Source of the DNA: Candidatus Aquidulcis sp.
Lineage (GTDB): Bacteria; Chloroflexota; Limnocylindria; Limnocylindrales; Limnocylindraceae
NCBI GenBank assembly: GCA_003670455.1
Contig: QWRK01000003.1
Location: 1 to 34,833 of the forward strand
Direction: 5' to 3'
Length of the DNA: 34,833 nt
Part shown: positions 18,631 to 27,725 of the stretch, piece by piece
Position numbering within the stretch: the first letter of the stretch is position 1
Layout: each line of letters starts with the position of its first letter
The notes under the pieces: generated by a model
The model's input: the letters and a program-made list of their open reading frames with translations, nothing else
Told to the model about the DNA's origin: nothing
Databases searched by the model: none
Program-made: the position numbers and the translations under genes

Positions 18631-19497
18631 TCACGTACCTGAGAGCTGCAACAACGCACGCGCATCTCGTAGTAGGGAGCCTCCCGGCGTATCAAGCTCT
18701 TCAAGCACATCGAAGTGATCGCGGCCAGGAACAGTCGCAAGCGAAACGGTGGCGTGGCTCGCCCACTTCTCGCGGAGGAGTTCTGACTGCCGGTGGAACT
18801 CCGATGGCTCATGTTCGCCGATCCGCAGAAGCACCGGAATGCTGCGATGTGGCACGTAATTGACAGGTGAGAGTCGCTTCGCCTCATCGGCACTCATGCC
18901 CACCAGGTTGTTGACGTAGCTCTCGGCGATTGGCTCAAGGTCAAATGCACCACCAATGAGCAGCAGCCCTGAAATCGCACTCCGTACCTTGGGCGGCGCC
19001 AGTTCGGTGACCAGCGTCGCGGCAAGATGCGCCCCCGCAGAGTGCCCGCCCACAACGATCCTGCTCGCGTCGCAACCGAGCTTCGTGGCGTGTTCAATTA
19101 AATGGGTCACCGCAGACGATGCTTCCGCGACAATCTCTGAGAGGGTGGCGGCTGGCGCTAGGGAATATCCAACGGCAACATGAGTTGCGCCGAGCGGGGC
19201 GAGCGTCGCTGCGTAGCGACCGCCATCATCAATCGAGCCCTCCTGCCACCACCCACCGTGAAACATCAGCAGCGCGGGGTGGGCTCCTTCACGATCCGCA
19301 AAGATCTCGAGGCGGTTGGCCTCACGCGGCCCGTAGGAGACGCGGTGATAGATGCCACTCGCCTGTGCGGTGCTCCGTGCAAGCGTGGTGCGCTCACGAC
19401 CGGCTGACATGGAACCAGCGGCGTCTCGCGCGGTGCGGCTTGGGGAGTACTCCGCATCGAGCCAGGCTCGCCGCTGGGGATCAGGGAACGAACTCAA
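18631..19497 (-). CDS. kynB: Alpha/beta hydrolase, kynurenine formamidase (arylformamidase)-like
   Basis: 'HGGWWQEGS' HGGxW, 'GGHSAGAHLAA' nucleophile elbow; 12 nt upstream of kynU in the same direction; TTG start. Symbol by function: esterase-type rather than classical metal-dependent KynB. Confidence 0.7.
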   Translation of the reverse strand: MSSFPDPQRRAWLDAEYSPSRTARDAAGSMSAGRERTTLARSTAQASGIYHRVSYGPREANRLEIFADREGAHPALLMFHGGWWQEGSIDDGGRYAATLAPLGATHVAVGYSLAPAATLSEIVAEASSAVTHLIEHATKLGCDASRIVVGGHSAGAHLAATLVTELAPPKVRSAISGLLLIGGAFDLEPIAESYVNNLVGMSADEAKRLSPVNYVPHRSIPVLLRIGEHEPSEFHRQSELLREKWASHATVSLATVPGRDHFDVLEELDTPGGSLLRDARALLQLSGT

Positions 19498-19593
19498 TCG
19501 GCCTCGGCGGCAACGAATTGGATAAGGGCCTCAGCTTCAATGATTTCACTGATTGCGAGACCTGACACGGCGCGCCGTCCCTAACCAGCTGAC

Positions 19594-20199
19594 TTAGATG
19601 AAGTACAGCAGCGCGAAGAGCAGAATCCAGACCACGTCAACAAAGTGCCAATAGATCGACGATGCCTCAACCATGTCGTGGTGCTCTGCCGAGAACTGGC
19701 CGAGGCTACCGCGGTAGAGGCAGACCGCCAACATCAGCACGCCGCCAAGCACGTGTGCGCCGTGGAATCCGGTGAGCACATAGAAGGTGCTGCCGAAGAC
19801 GCCATCAGAGATGCCGAAGCCGATCTGTGTGTAGTCGTACACCTGGCCGATAAGGAAGATCACGCCGAGAAGTACGGTCATTGCCAACGCGCGATTCATT
19901 CCCTGTCGGTCGCCTTTGCGAATGCGCCACACCGCAAACTGGCAGGTAACGGAACTCAGCACGAGCAGGGCCGTCATGATTCCTGGGAAGAGCGCCTCGC
20001 TGTGCAGTTCAAAGGCGGGGTTTCCTTCAGGTGGCCAGACCCCTGTTGCCGTTCGCAAACTGAAATATGCAGCGAAGAGTCCGGCAAAGAACATGATCTC
20101 CGAGACGATGAAGAGAAGCATCCCGAGTACTGGGTTGCCGAGCCCCTTCTTGCCGTGTGCGGCGCCGTGGCCGCTCGTTGCTACTGCGCCGTCGCTCAT
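19594..20199 (-). CDS. coxC: Cytochrome c oxidase subunit III
   Basis: 'MLLFIVSEIMFFAGLFAAYF', 'TGFHGAHVLGGVLMLAV', 'YWHFVDVVWILLFALLY'. Confidence 0.95.
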   Translation of the reverse strand: MSDGAVATSGHGAAHGKKGLGNPVLGMLLFIVSEIMFFAGLFAAYFSLRTATGVWPPEGNPAFELHSEALFPGIMTALLVLSSVTCQFAVWRIRKGDRQGMNRALAMTVLLGVIFLIGQVYDYTQIGFGISDGVFGSTFYVLTGFHGAHVLGGVLMLAVCLYRGSLGQFSAEHHDMVEASSIYWHFVDVVWILLFALLYFI

Positions 20200-21821
20200 C
20201 CGTGATCCTTCTCGGAGCGAGCATGTCGAGCATCAAAGAGTGGGCGCTCTGAGGTGATTGGCGGCAGCTTGTCGAAGTTCCACGCCGGTGGCGGGGATGA
20301 GGTTGCCCACTCCAGGGTATTCGCCTCCCACGGATCGTCGCCCGCAAGCTTCCCGTTGCGCAGGCTGATGTACACGTTCCAGAAGAGTGGCAGCAACGAG
20401 ATGCCGACCAAGATGCCACCGATCGTGGCGGCGAGGTTGAGGTCGTTCCAGCCAGCCGTTGGGGAGTAGTCGGCGATGCGACGTGGCATGCCGGCAAGGC
20501 CGAGCGCATGCATTGGAAGGAAGGTCAGGTTCAGGCCAACCATCATGAGCACGAAGTGCACGCGCCCGAGACCCTCATCGAGCATGCGCCCCGACATCTT
20601 CGGGAAGTAGAAGTAGAACCCAGCCATGATCGCAACGAATGAGCCGCCGAAGAGCACATAGTGAATGTGCGCAACGATCCAATAGGTGGCGTGGATGGCG
20701 TAGTCGACCGGGACCGAAGCGCTGAAGACGCCATTGATGCCGCCGATCAGGAACATGCTGAGGAAGCCCAGCGCGAAGAGCATTGGCGTGGTGAAGCTGA
20801 TCTGACCGCGCCACATGGTCGCGATCCAGTTGAACATCTTCACCCCAGTTGGCACGGCGATCAGGAAGGTCATCACTGAGAAGAAGGGCAGGAAGACGCT
20901 CCCCGTCGTGAACATGTGGTGCGCCCAAACGCTGAATCCGAGTGCGCCGATACCGGCGGTGGCGAAGACGAACGCCTTGTAGCCGAAGAGCGGCTTGCGA
21001 CTAAAGACTGGGATGATCTCGGAGATCACACCCATCCCCGGCAGCACCATGATGTACACCGCTGGATGCGAGTAGAACCAGAAGATGTTCTGCCAGAGAA
21101 TCGCCGAGCCACCGAGCGTCGGATCGAAGAATGCCCCGCCGAAGTTTCGGTCGATGAAGAGCATCACCAGGGCGCTGGTCAGTACCGGTGTGCCCATGAG
21201 TACGAGCACGCTCGTCACAAGAACGGTCCAGACAAGGATTGGCATGCGGAAGAGAGTCATACCTGGTGCGCGCATGCGGAAGACCGTGACCATGAAGTTG
21301 ACGGCGCCAAGGATGGAGCTGGTGCCGACGAGGATGACGGCGACGATCCAGAGATTCATTCCCGGCCCTGGGCTGTATTTGATGTTGCTCACTGGTGGAT
21401 ACGCGGTCCAGCCGGCGTCTGCGGCGCCGCCGAGGAGGAATCCTGAAGCCGCAACGAGCCCAGAGAACGGAACCATCCAGAAGCTGAGCGCATTGATGCG
21501 CGGGAAGGCCATGTCTGGCGCGCCAATCATGAGCGGCACCACGTAGTTGCCGATCGCCGCAAGGAACGGAATGATCACCCAGAAGATCATGATCGAGGCG
21601 TGCATCGTGAAGAGCTGGTTGTACGAAGACTCGTCGAGGAACTGCAGCCCTGGCATCGCGAGCTCAGCGCGAACGCCGAGCGCCAAGAGGCCACCGATCG
21701 CCAAGAAGATGAAGGACGAGATCGTATAGAGGATGCCGATCTTCTTATGGTCAGTTGTCGTTAGGTAGTCATAGAGTGCCGACGGAGCCGACTTCTGTGC
21801 CACTGCTGAGTTCGTTGCCAT
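20196..21821 (-). CDS. coxA: Cytochrome c oxidase subunit I, A2-type
   Basis: 'FWFYSHPAVYIMVLPGMGVISEIIPVFSRKPLFGY', 'WAHHMFTTG'; ATGA overlap with coxC. Confidence 0.95.
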   Translation of the reverse strand: MATNSAVAQKSAPSALYDYLTTTDHKKIGILYTISSFIFLAIGGLLALGVRAELAMPGLQFLDESSYNQLFTMHASIMIFWVIIPFLAAIGNYVVPLMIGAPDMAFPRINALSFWMVPFSGLVAASGFLLGGAADAGWTAYPPVSNIKYSPGPGMNLWIVAVILVGTSSILGAVNFMVTVFRMRAPGMTLFRMPILVWTVLVTSVLVLMGTPVLTSALVMLFIDRNFGGAFFDPTLGGSAILWQNIFWFYSHPAVYIMVLPGMGVISEIIPVFSRKPLFGYKAFVFATAGIGALGFSVWAHHMFTTGSVFLPFFSVMTFLIAVPTGVKMFNWIATMWRGQISFTTPMLFALGFLSMFLIGGINGVFSASVPVDYAIHATYWIVAHIHYVLFGGSFVAIMAGFYFYFPKMSGRMLDEGLGRVHFVLMMVGLNLTFLPMHALGLAGMPRRIADYSPTAGWNDLNLAATIGGILVGISLLPLFWNVYISLRNGKLAGDDPWEANTLEWATSSPPPAWNFDKLPPITSERPLFDARHARSEKDHG

Positions 21822-21833
21822 CTTCTCTCCCCC

Positions 21834-22919
21834 TTACGGCTGCGCTACGACGACGAGATCTGCGTACATGCCCTGTGCGTAATGACCTGCGATGTTGCAC
21901 ATCACGACATAGTTGCCTGGCTCAAGGGTAACGGTGACCATGCCTGGAGTACCTGGCTGCCACTCAGCCTGCTCGTCAATCACGTCGAGTGTCGCCTCGT
22001 CGAGGCGGCTCGTCGCCGAGTCCACAAGGTCAACCAGTTGCTTCCCTGTCTTGTCGCTGCGGACTACGAGGAACTCGTGCGCGATGCTTCCAGCGTTCGT
22101 CAGGTTGAATTCGATAGAGCCTGCGACATGCTTGGCGGCGGAAATCGTGATCCCCCACTCCTTCACCGTTCCCGTCATTGGGCCGGTGGCGGCTGCCTCC
22201 TCCTTCGGGCGGGTCGCCTCAATCCATGCGTCGTACTCTTCGCGAGTTACCACGCGCACCGTGAAGCCCATCTGGTGGTGCAACAGTCCACAGAATGCCG
22301 AGCACTGGCCGGTAAAGGTGCCGAGCTTGTTCGGCGTGAACTCGAAGTAGTTGGTCTTGCCCGGCACCATGTCGCGCTGGAAGAGGAACTGCGGAATGTA
22401 GAAGCCGTGGTTCACATCTTGGGCGACCAGGGTGATTTCGATGCGCTCATTGATCGGCACGACCATCTCTGGGTAGGCCGTAGCGGCACCGAAGATCTCG
22501 ATCTTCTCGGCTGGATAGGCGAACTTCCACTGCCACTGGTAGCCGACCACCTCGATCTTGACCCCAACGTTCTCCGGCTCTCGGGCATCAACAATGTTGA
22601 GCACGCGAGCCGAGGCGAAGAAGAGGGCGATGACGACAATGAGGGGGATCACCGTCCAGATGATTTCTAGGATGAGATTGCCGTGGGTCTGAACTGGGAG
22701 GGTGGAGTCACTTGGCTTGCGGCGGTAGCGGATGACCGACCAGATAATGAGACCCTGGACCAGCAAGAACACGACGGCGGCGACGGCGAAGACGAGGTCG
22801 TAAAGAGCCCGAACCTCCAGCGCCTGCTCGGTAACCGCAGGCAGGGGGAAGGCGGACTCGCAGCCACCCGCAATGAGGGCAACGGCGCCCAGCCCCAGCA
22901 GCAGAGAGAGTTTCTTCAT
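21834..22919 (-). CDS. coxB: Cytochrome c oxidase subunit II (CuA) with fused C-terminal cupredoxin domain
   Basis: CuA motif 'CSAFCGLLHHQM'; lipobox 'LIAGGCES'; extra C-terminal domain with 'AHEFLV' and 'CNIAGHYAQGM'; start refined to ATG 22919. Confidence 0.93.
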   Translation of the reverse strand: MKKLSLLLGLGAVALIAGGCESAFPLPAVTEQALEVRALYDLVFAVAAVVFLLVQGLIIWSVIRYRRKPSDSTLPVQTHGNLILEIIWTVIPLIVVIALFFASARVLNIVDAREPENVGVKIEVVGYQWQWKFAYPAEKIEIFGAATAYPEMVVPINERIEITLVAQDVNHGFYIPQFLFQRDMVPGKTNYFEFTPNKLGTFTGQCSAFCGLLHHQMGFTVRVVTREEYDAWIEATRPKEEAAATGPMTGTVKEWGITISAAKHVAGSIEFNLTNAGSIAHEFLVVRSDKTGKQLVDLVDSATSRLDEATLDVIDEQAEWQPGTPGMVTVTLEPGNYVVMCNIAGHYAQGMYADLVVVAQP

Positions 22920-22992
22920 GGTTGAGATGATACGCGCCCTCGGCGGGAGGCGCTCCGCCGCTATCCCGAGTGCGCCGGTCGGATTCCTGAGG

Positions 22993-24285
22993 TCAGCGCT
23001 CCGTGTGGGCAGGCTGGGCGTGCACCCGTGCGATGCCAGAGGTGAGGAGCGGGAGGGGCCCGAGAATGATCCCAGCGGCGCCAACGAACAGGGTGGCGCG
23101 GAGCCCAAAGTTCTCTGCGATCACTGAGCCAATGAGGGCTCCCAGGGGAAGGCCGAGCAGCATGACGGTCTTCATGGAGGCGTTCATGCGCCCGAGCAGT
23201 CGAGCTGGCGTAATGAGCTGTCGATACGTCACCTGATTCACGTGGAAGAGCCCCGCTCCGAAGAAGGCGATGAACTGCGTAAGGATGGCGAGTGCGGCAA
23301 TCAGCGGCACACCCATGGAGCGATCGAGCAGGGCAAATCCGAGCGGCATCACCGGCAAGATGAATCCGCCAAGAATGAGCGTACGTCCCATGCCGAGCCA
23401 CTTGACCACCTTGGCGTTGATGATCGTGCCCACAACGATGCCGACCGTCCCTGCGCCAATGACAAACCCGATTAGTTCAGTCGGTAGCGCGAGCTCACGT
23501 CGCGCGTAGGCGATGAGCAGCGGCCCACTCGCCAGTCCACCAAAGAAGTTGAAGATGAGGGCGGCGAGCGCATTGCCGCGAAGGTGCGGATGTTGCACGA
23601 CCCACGCGAGCCCTTCGCGCATCTCTCTCCAGAGACTTCGCTCCTCCACCTCCTGTTCGGTAAAGGTGGGAACTTCTTCAACATGGCGCACGCGTTGCAC
23701 CATCAGTGCCGAGACAAGGAAGCTGAACGCATCCACAACTAGGGCGATCGGGCCACTAAGGCGCGCCACGGCGATGCCCGCAAGCGCCGGGCCCGCAACA
23801 CCGGTTGCCGACTCCATTGCCATGAGGCGTCCGTTCGCGACGCCGAGCTGCGGTCCACGCAACAGTGCTGGGAGGTACGACTGATGTGCCACGTCGTACA
23901 GGAGAGTGCATGCACCAACAAGGAAGAGCACCGCAAGGAGGAGCGGCATGCTCAACGCGCCAAAGGCGAACGCGATCGGCACGACTAAGAGGAGTCCCGT
24001 TCGTGCAAAGTCTGTCGCAATCAACACGGGGCGACGGGTGCGCCGATCAAGCAGGGCTCCAGCCGGAAGGCCGAGTAGAACAAATGGAAGCAAGAAGGCG
24101 AGTTCTAGCAGCGCGATTGATCCGTTACTTGCTTGAATGACGTCAATGGCGATCAGGGGGAAGGCGATGTGTGAAACCTGCGAGCCGAGTGAGCTGATCC
24201 CCTGCGCGCCGAAGAGGAGGCGTACGTCGGCGTTCTGGAACGGATCGTCGACGGCGAGGCGAAGGCGCGCAAAGGGGTTTCTCAT
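22993..24285 (-). CDS. MFS transporter (enterobactin-exporter/EntS-like superfamily group)
   Basis: 12-TM ORF, 'LFGAQGISSLGSQVSHIAFPLIAI', 'LPAGALLDRRTRRPVLIATD'; start refined to ATG 24285. Confidence 0.85.
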   Translation of the reverse strand: MRNPFARLRLAVDDPFQNADVRLLFGAQGISSLGSQVSHIAFPLIAIDVIQASNGSIALLELAFLLPFVLLGLPAGALLDRRTRRPVLIATDFARTGLLLVVPIAFAFGALSMPLLLAVLFLVGACTLLYDVAHQSYLPALLRGPQLGVANGRLMAMESATGVAGPALAGIAVARLSGPIALVVDAFSFLVSALMVQRVRHVEEVPTFTEQEVEERSLWREMREGLAWVVQHPHLRGNALAALIFNFFGGLASGPLLIAYARRELALPTELIGFVIGAGTVGIVVGTIINAKVVKWLGMGRTLILGGFILPVMPLGFALLDRSMGVPLIAALAILTQFIAFFGAGLFHVNQVTYRQLITPARLLGRMNASMKTVMLLGLPLGALIGSVIAENFGLRATLFVGAAGIILGPLPLLTSGIARVHAQPAHTER

Positions 24286-24331
24286 TGGGCGATGATAGGC
24301 GGCACGCCGCCACCCCGCGTATGATCTGCGC

Positions 24332-25336
24332 ATGCCAGCAGTGACCGTTCCAGACATTACGCTTCTTGCGCGCACACCTGTTGCCGACCTGCTCACCGCA
24401 CGGCCACGACCGGTGATCTCGCTGAGTACGGCACCGAGCGGCTTCGAGGGCGAAGGCTTCCCCGTGCGCCGCGCCTTCATGGGCGCGCCGCTGGCGGCGA
24501 TCGATCCGTTCATCATGCTCGACCAGATGGGCGAGGTGGAGTACGCCCCCGGTGAACCGAAGGGGACCCCGTGGCATCCGCATCGCGGTTTTGAGACGGT
24601 CACCTACATGCTCGACGGCATCCTTGATCACCGCGACAGCAATGGCGGTGGCGGGCGCATTAGTGATGGCGACACGCAGTGGATGACCGCCGGCGGCGGC
24701 ATCTTGCACATTGAGACACCACCAGAGTTCTTGGTCGCGAGCGGCGGACTCTTCCACGGATTCCAGCTCTGGGTGAATCTGCCACGCGCCAAGAAGTGGT
24801 CGCCGCCCGCCTATCAAGACATCCGTTCAAGCGAGGTGAAACTCCTCGCCTCGCCAGATGGCGGCACCCTCCTTCGTCTGATCGCCGGTGACGTTGGTGG
24901 CCACAGCGGACCAGGCTCCACGCAGACGCCGATCGCGCTGGTGCACGCCACGCTGCAGCCTGGCGCCGAACTCGACCTGCCGTGGCGCCCCGACTTCAAT
25001 GCACTCGTCTACGCCCTCTCAGGTCGCGGCACGGTTGGCGCCGAGCGCGTCGGTATTCAGGCAGGGCAGCTCGCCGTCTACGGCGCGGGTGATCGCATCG
25101 TCGTCAAGGCATCGGAGCATCAGGACCAGCGCACCCCAGCACTCGACGTGCTGATCCTTGGCGGTCTCCCTATTAAGGAGCCGGTCGCCTGGCTCGGGCC
25201 GTTCGTCATGAACACGCGCGACGAGGTGGTGCAGGCGTTTGAGGATTATCAGGCTGGAAAGCTCGGCGTGATCCCCGCCGCCCATAGCAATCCACACAAC
25301 ACCCCAACGAGCGTCGTGGAGTCGGGGAACGAGTAG
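24332..25336 (+). CDS. Pirin family protein
   Basis: 'HPHRGFETVTYMLDGILDHRDS', 'WMTAGGGILHIE', 'GLFHGFQLWVNLP'. Confidence 0.92.
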   Translation: MPAVTVPDITLLARTPVADLLTARPRPVISLSTAPSGFEGEGFPVRRAFMGAPLAAIDPFIMLDQMGEVEYAPGEPKGTPWHPHRGFETVTYMLDGILDHRDSNGGGGRISDGDTQWMTAGGGILHIETPPEFLVASGGLFHGFQLWVNLPRAKKWSPPAYQDIRSSEVKLLASPDGGTLLRLIAGDVGGHSGPGSTQTPIALVHATLQPGAELDLPWRPDFNALVYALSGRGTVGAERVGIQAGQLAVYGAGDRIVVKASEHQDQRTPALDVLILGGLPIKEPVAWLGPFVMNTRDEVVQAFEDYQAGKLGVIPAAHSNPHNTPTSVVESGNE

Positions 25337-25338
25337 CG

Positions 25339-25986
25339 GTGGAGATCTTCCTCCTTGGCGCCGCACTCGCCTTCTCCATCAATATTGAACTCGGTGTCGT
25401 CAACGTCATGATTGTGCGTACCGCGATTGATCGCGGCGCATGGCCCGCCCTCCTGATCGGCCTCGGCTCCTGCATTGGCGATGTGATCTGGGCATGCGCC
25501 GGCGCGCTCGGTGTCAGCGCTCTGCTCCAGTGGCCACCGGCCGCATGGGTACTCTGGATCGGCGGGAGCGCGATCCTCTGCTGGTTCGCCGCTGCTGCAC
25601 TACGCGATGCGGTGCGCGGCGGCTCAATTGATGACTCATCGCCACTCCGTCGCGCCACCGGCCTGCGTGCCGTTGGGCTCGGACTCGGCGTTGCTCTCAG
25701 CTCCCCCACGCTGATCCTGTGGACCGCAACGGTTGGCGGTAGCGTCGTCGCCTCGCAAGCAACGAGCATTGCTGGATTCATTCCGTTTATCTCTGGATTC
25801 GCGACGGCGGCGGTGCTGCACTCCGTTGTGCTCGCCGGCGTGGTCGGCGCAACGCGACGCTTTACTGGACCGCGCACCATTCGCGCAGTATCGCTGGTCT
25901 CTGCACTGATGTTTGCCGCGTTCGCAATTGGAATCTTTGTTGACGGTGCAAACCGTCTTGCGTTGCCACTACTCGCGGGGAAATAG
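25339..25986 (+). CDS. LysE family transporter
   Basis: GTG start; 'FLLGAALAFSINIELGVVNVMIVRTAIDRGAWPALLIGLGSCIGDVIWA' LysE-type TM1-TM2. Confidence 0.8.
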   Translation: MEIFLLGAALAFSINIELGVVNVMIVRTAIDRGAWPALLIGLGSCIGDVIWACAGALGVSALLQWPPAAWVLWIGGSAILCWFAAAALRDAVRGGSIDDSSPLRRATGLRAVGLGLGVALSSPTLILWTATVGGSVVASQATSIAGFIPFISGFATAAVLHSVVLAGVVGATRRFTGPRTIRAVSLVSALMFAAFAIGIFVDGANRLALPLLAGK

Positions 25987-25996
25987 TCCGAGCGCG

Positions 25997-26524
25997 CTAG
26001 GAGTTAATCGGCTCCGCGTTCTTTGCGGCGATCTTCAGCAGATCGCGCGTTAGCCGTTCCATCTCACTTGCTGGCAGCGCGCTGCCAAATCGCTCAGCGA
26101 CTGCAGCGAGGTGTGCCGGCGCAGCACCCTTGAATGCACGTAGGCCAAGCGGCGTGAGTGTTGCCCAGTGCACGCGGCCATCTTCGGTACAGCGGCGTCG
26201 TGTCACCCAGCCATTCACGGCGAGTCGGTCAATACGACGCGTGAGGCCACTCTTAGAGATGAGTGCGGCATCGGCAAGTTCGCTCATGCGGAGCCGGTAC
26301 TCCTCGGATCGAACGAGCTGCGCCATCACATCGAAGTCGGCGAGGCTCATTCCTGAAGCATCCATAAGCTCTGTGGAGAGGGCTCGCGTCACGCGGCCGT
26401 AGGCAATCAGGAGGGCGAACCAGGCGCGGGCGACCGCCGGATCAAGAAGTTTGGATGCGTCGGTGCCAAGCACTGCAGAGAGTGCTTCAATTTCGGCGCT
26501 CACTGGTTTGTTTGCTGTTGCCAT
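25997..26524 (-). CDS. MarR family transcriptional regulator
   Basis: wHTH 'LRMSELADAALISKSGLTRRIDRLAVNGWVTRRRCTEDGRVHWATLTPLG'; start refined to ATG 26524. Confidence 0.88.
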   Translation of the reverse strand: MATANKPVSAEIEALSAVLGTDASKLLDPAVARAWFALLIAYGRVTRALSTELMDASGMSLADFDVMAQLVRSEEYRLRMSELADAALISKSGLTRRIDRLAVNGWVTRRRCTEDGRVHWATLTPLGLRAFKGAAPAHLAAVAERFGSALPASEMERLTRDLLKIAAKNAEPINS

Positions 26525-26525
26525 T

Positions 26526-26583
26526 ACTTGCAATAGTTGCACTTGCAATCATTCTGGTCAAGGGGTATGGTTGCGTCTGCAAC
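26526..26583. promoter_or_regulatory. Putative MarR operator cluster
   Basis: ACTTGCAAT at 26526-26534 and again at 26541-26549 (15-bp period; core TTGCAA is palindromic), then GTTGC-GTCT-GCAAC inverted repeat at 26570-26583. Confidence 0.5.
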
Positions 26584-26626
26584 TACCTGGGCGTTCGCGC
26601 GGGGGTTGATATGAAGGGGGTCCACG

Positions 26627-27238
26627 ATGCCAGCAGCACGATTCAAGCAGGTGGCCGACAGCGCCAAGATCAATCGCGCCGTAGCGGCGTTGAACAAGCA
26701 CGGCTTCTCCGCGAAGGTCGTCGCCACTGGTGCCGACGCTAAGGCCGCTGTCCTTGCCCTGATCCCGGGAGGCTCGGAGGTCTTCACCTACACGTCGGCA
26801 ACACTCGACGCGACCGGCCTTACCGAGGCGCTGAACGCAGCTCCATATAAGAGCCTGCGCGACAAGATGTACGGCCTTGACCGCAACACACAGGGCGCAG
26901 AGATGCGTGCCATTGGCGCAGCCCCCGCATTCGCTGTTGGCAGCGCCAACGCCGTTACCGAAACGGGCGAGCTGATGTTGGCTTCTGCAACCGGTTCACA
27001 GCTCCCCTCGTACGCCTACGGCGCAGGCCACGTGGTCTTCGTTGTTGGCGCACAAAAGATCGTGAAAGATCTTGCTGAGGCGACAGAGCGCATCGCTACG
27101 TACACCCTGCCACTCGAAGATACGCGCGCACAGGCCGCCTACGGCGTAAACAGCGCGATCAACAAGACGCTGATCCTGCACGGCGAGATGCCAGGTCGCA
27201 TTGATGTGGTGATCGTCGCTGAAGAGCTCGGCTTCTAA
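26627..27238 (+). CDS. LUD domain-containing protein (LutC/YkgG-type)
   Basis: 'LIPGGSEVFTYTSATLDATGLTEAL', 'AVGSANAVTETGELMLASATGSQLPSYAYGAGHVVFVVGAQKIVKDL' LUD signature; SD GAAGGGGG. Confidence 0.85.
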   Translation: MPAARFKQVADSAKINRAVAALNKHGFSAKVVATGADAKAAVLALIPGGSEVFTYTSATLDATGLTEALNAAPYKSLRDKMYGLDRNTQGAEMRAIGAAPAFAVGSANAVTETGELMLASATGSQLPSYAYGAGHVVFVVGAQKIVKDLAEATERIATYTLPLEDTRAQAAYGVNSAINKTLILHGEMPGRIDVVIVAEELGF

Positions 27239-27648
27239 TGCGCGCGGCGGTCGTACGCGGTGCAGCACTCGCCGCAGTTGTTAACCTCGCCATCTGGTTC
27301 GTAGCCGCGCTAGCGGGCGTAGTTCCGCCACTCGCCGAATCTGTACCGACAGTTGTTGGCGTTGCGTTTGCATCTGCTGGCGGCGTTGGTGCGGCTGGCA
27401 TGGTGGCGCGGATCTTTCTCAGTAAATGGCGCCGGTACCTGTGGGATCGCGCCGCACTCCTCGTCTTGCTCATGTCGCTCGGTTCGCCGCTCGGCTTGGC
27501 TCTGGGAGTGATTCCGGTATCGCCGATCGATCCAACGAACGAGCTATTGATTTCGTTCAAGGAGGGGATCGCCCTGATCTATGCGGTACTGCACTTCACG
27601 ACGTACTTCGCGGTGCAGCGCACGGTTGCCAAAGAGTTCAGTGCGTAA
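27238..27648 (+). CDS. Conserved hypothetical 4-TM membrane protein (DUF6069-like)
   Basis: TAATG overlap with LUD gene; four hydrophobic segments; family name is a guess. Confidence 0.55.
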   Translation: MRAAVVRGAALAAVVNLAIWFVAALAGVVPPLAESVPTVVGVAFASAGGVGAAGMVARIFLSKWRRYLWDRAALLVLLMSLGSPLGLALGVIPVSPIDPTNELLISFKEGIALIYAVLHFTTYFAVQRTVAKEFSA

Positions 27649-27725
27649 GTTCGCTTCAGAAGTTGAGCTGACCCGCTTGGGGTGATCCATCGCACTATCA
27701 ACGGCGCTCCGCTACGCTGCTGGGC

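Noticed and set aside
19567-19578. ACGGCGCGCCGT 12-bp palindrome downstream of coxC
   Set aside because: No loop and no U-tract on the minus strand; likely chance in GC-rich sequence.
19645-20205. Long plus-strand ORFs opposite coxC/coxA/coxB (also 20916-21446, 21882-22670)
   Set aside because: Compositional antisense ORFs typical of high-GC DNA; opposite strand encodes unmistakable oxidase subunits.
22920-23108. Long N-terminal extension of coxB
   Set aside because: The lipoprotein signal MKKLSLLLGLGAVALIAGGC starts at 22919 with a -10 hexamer immediately upstream; the extension overlaps the MFS gene.
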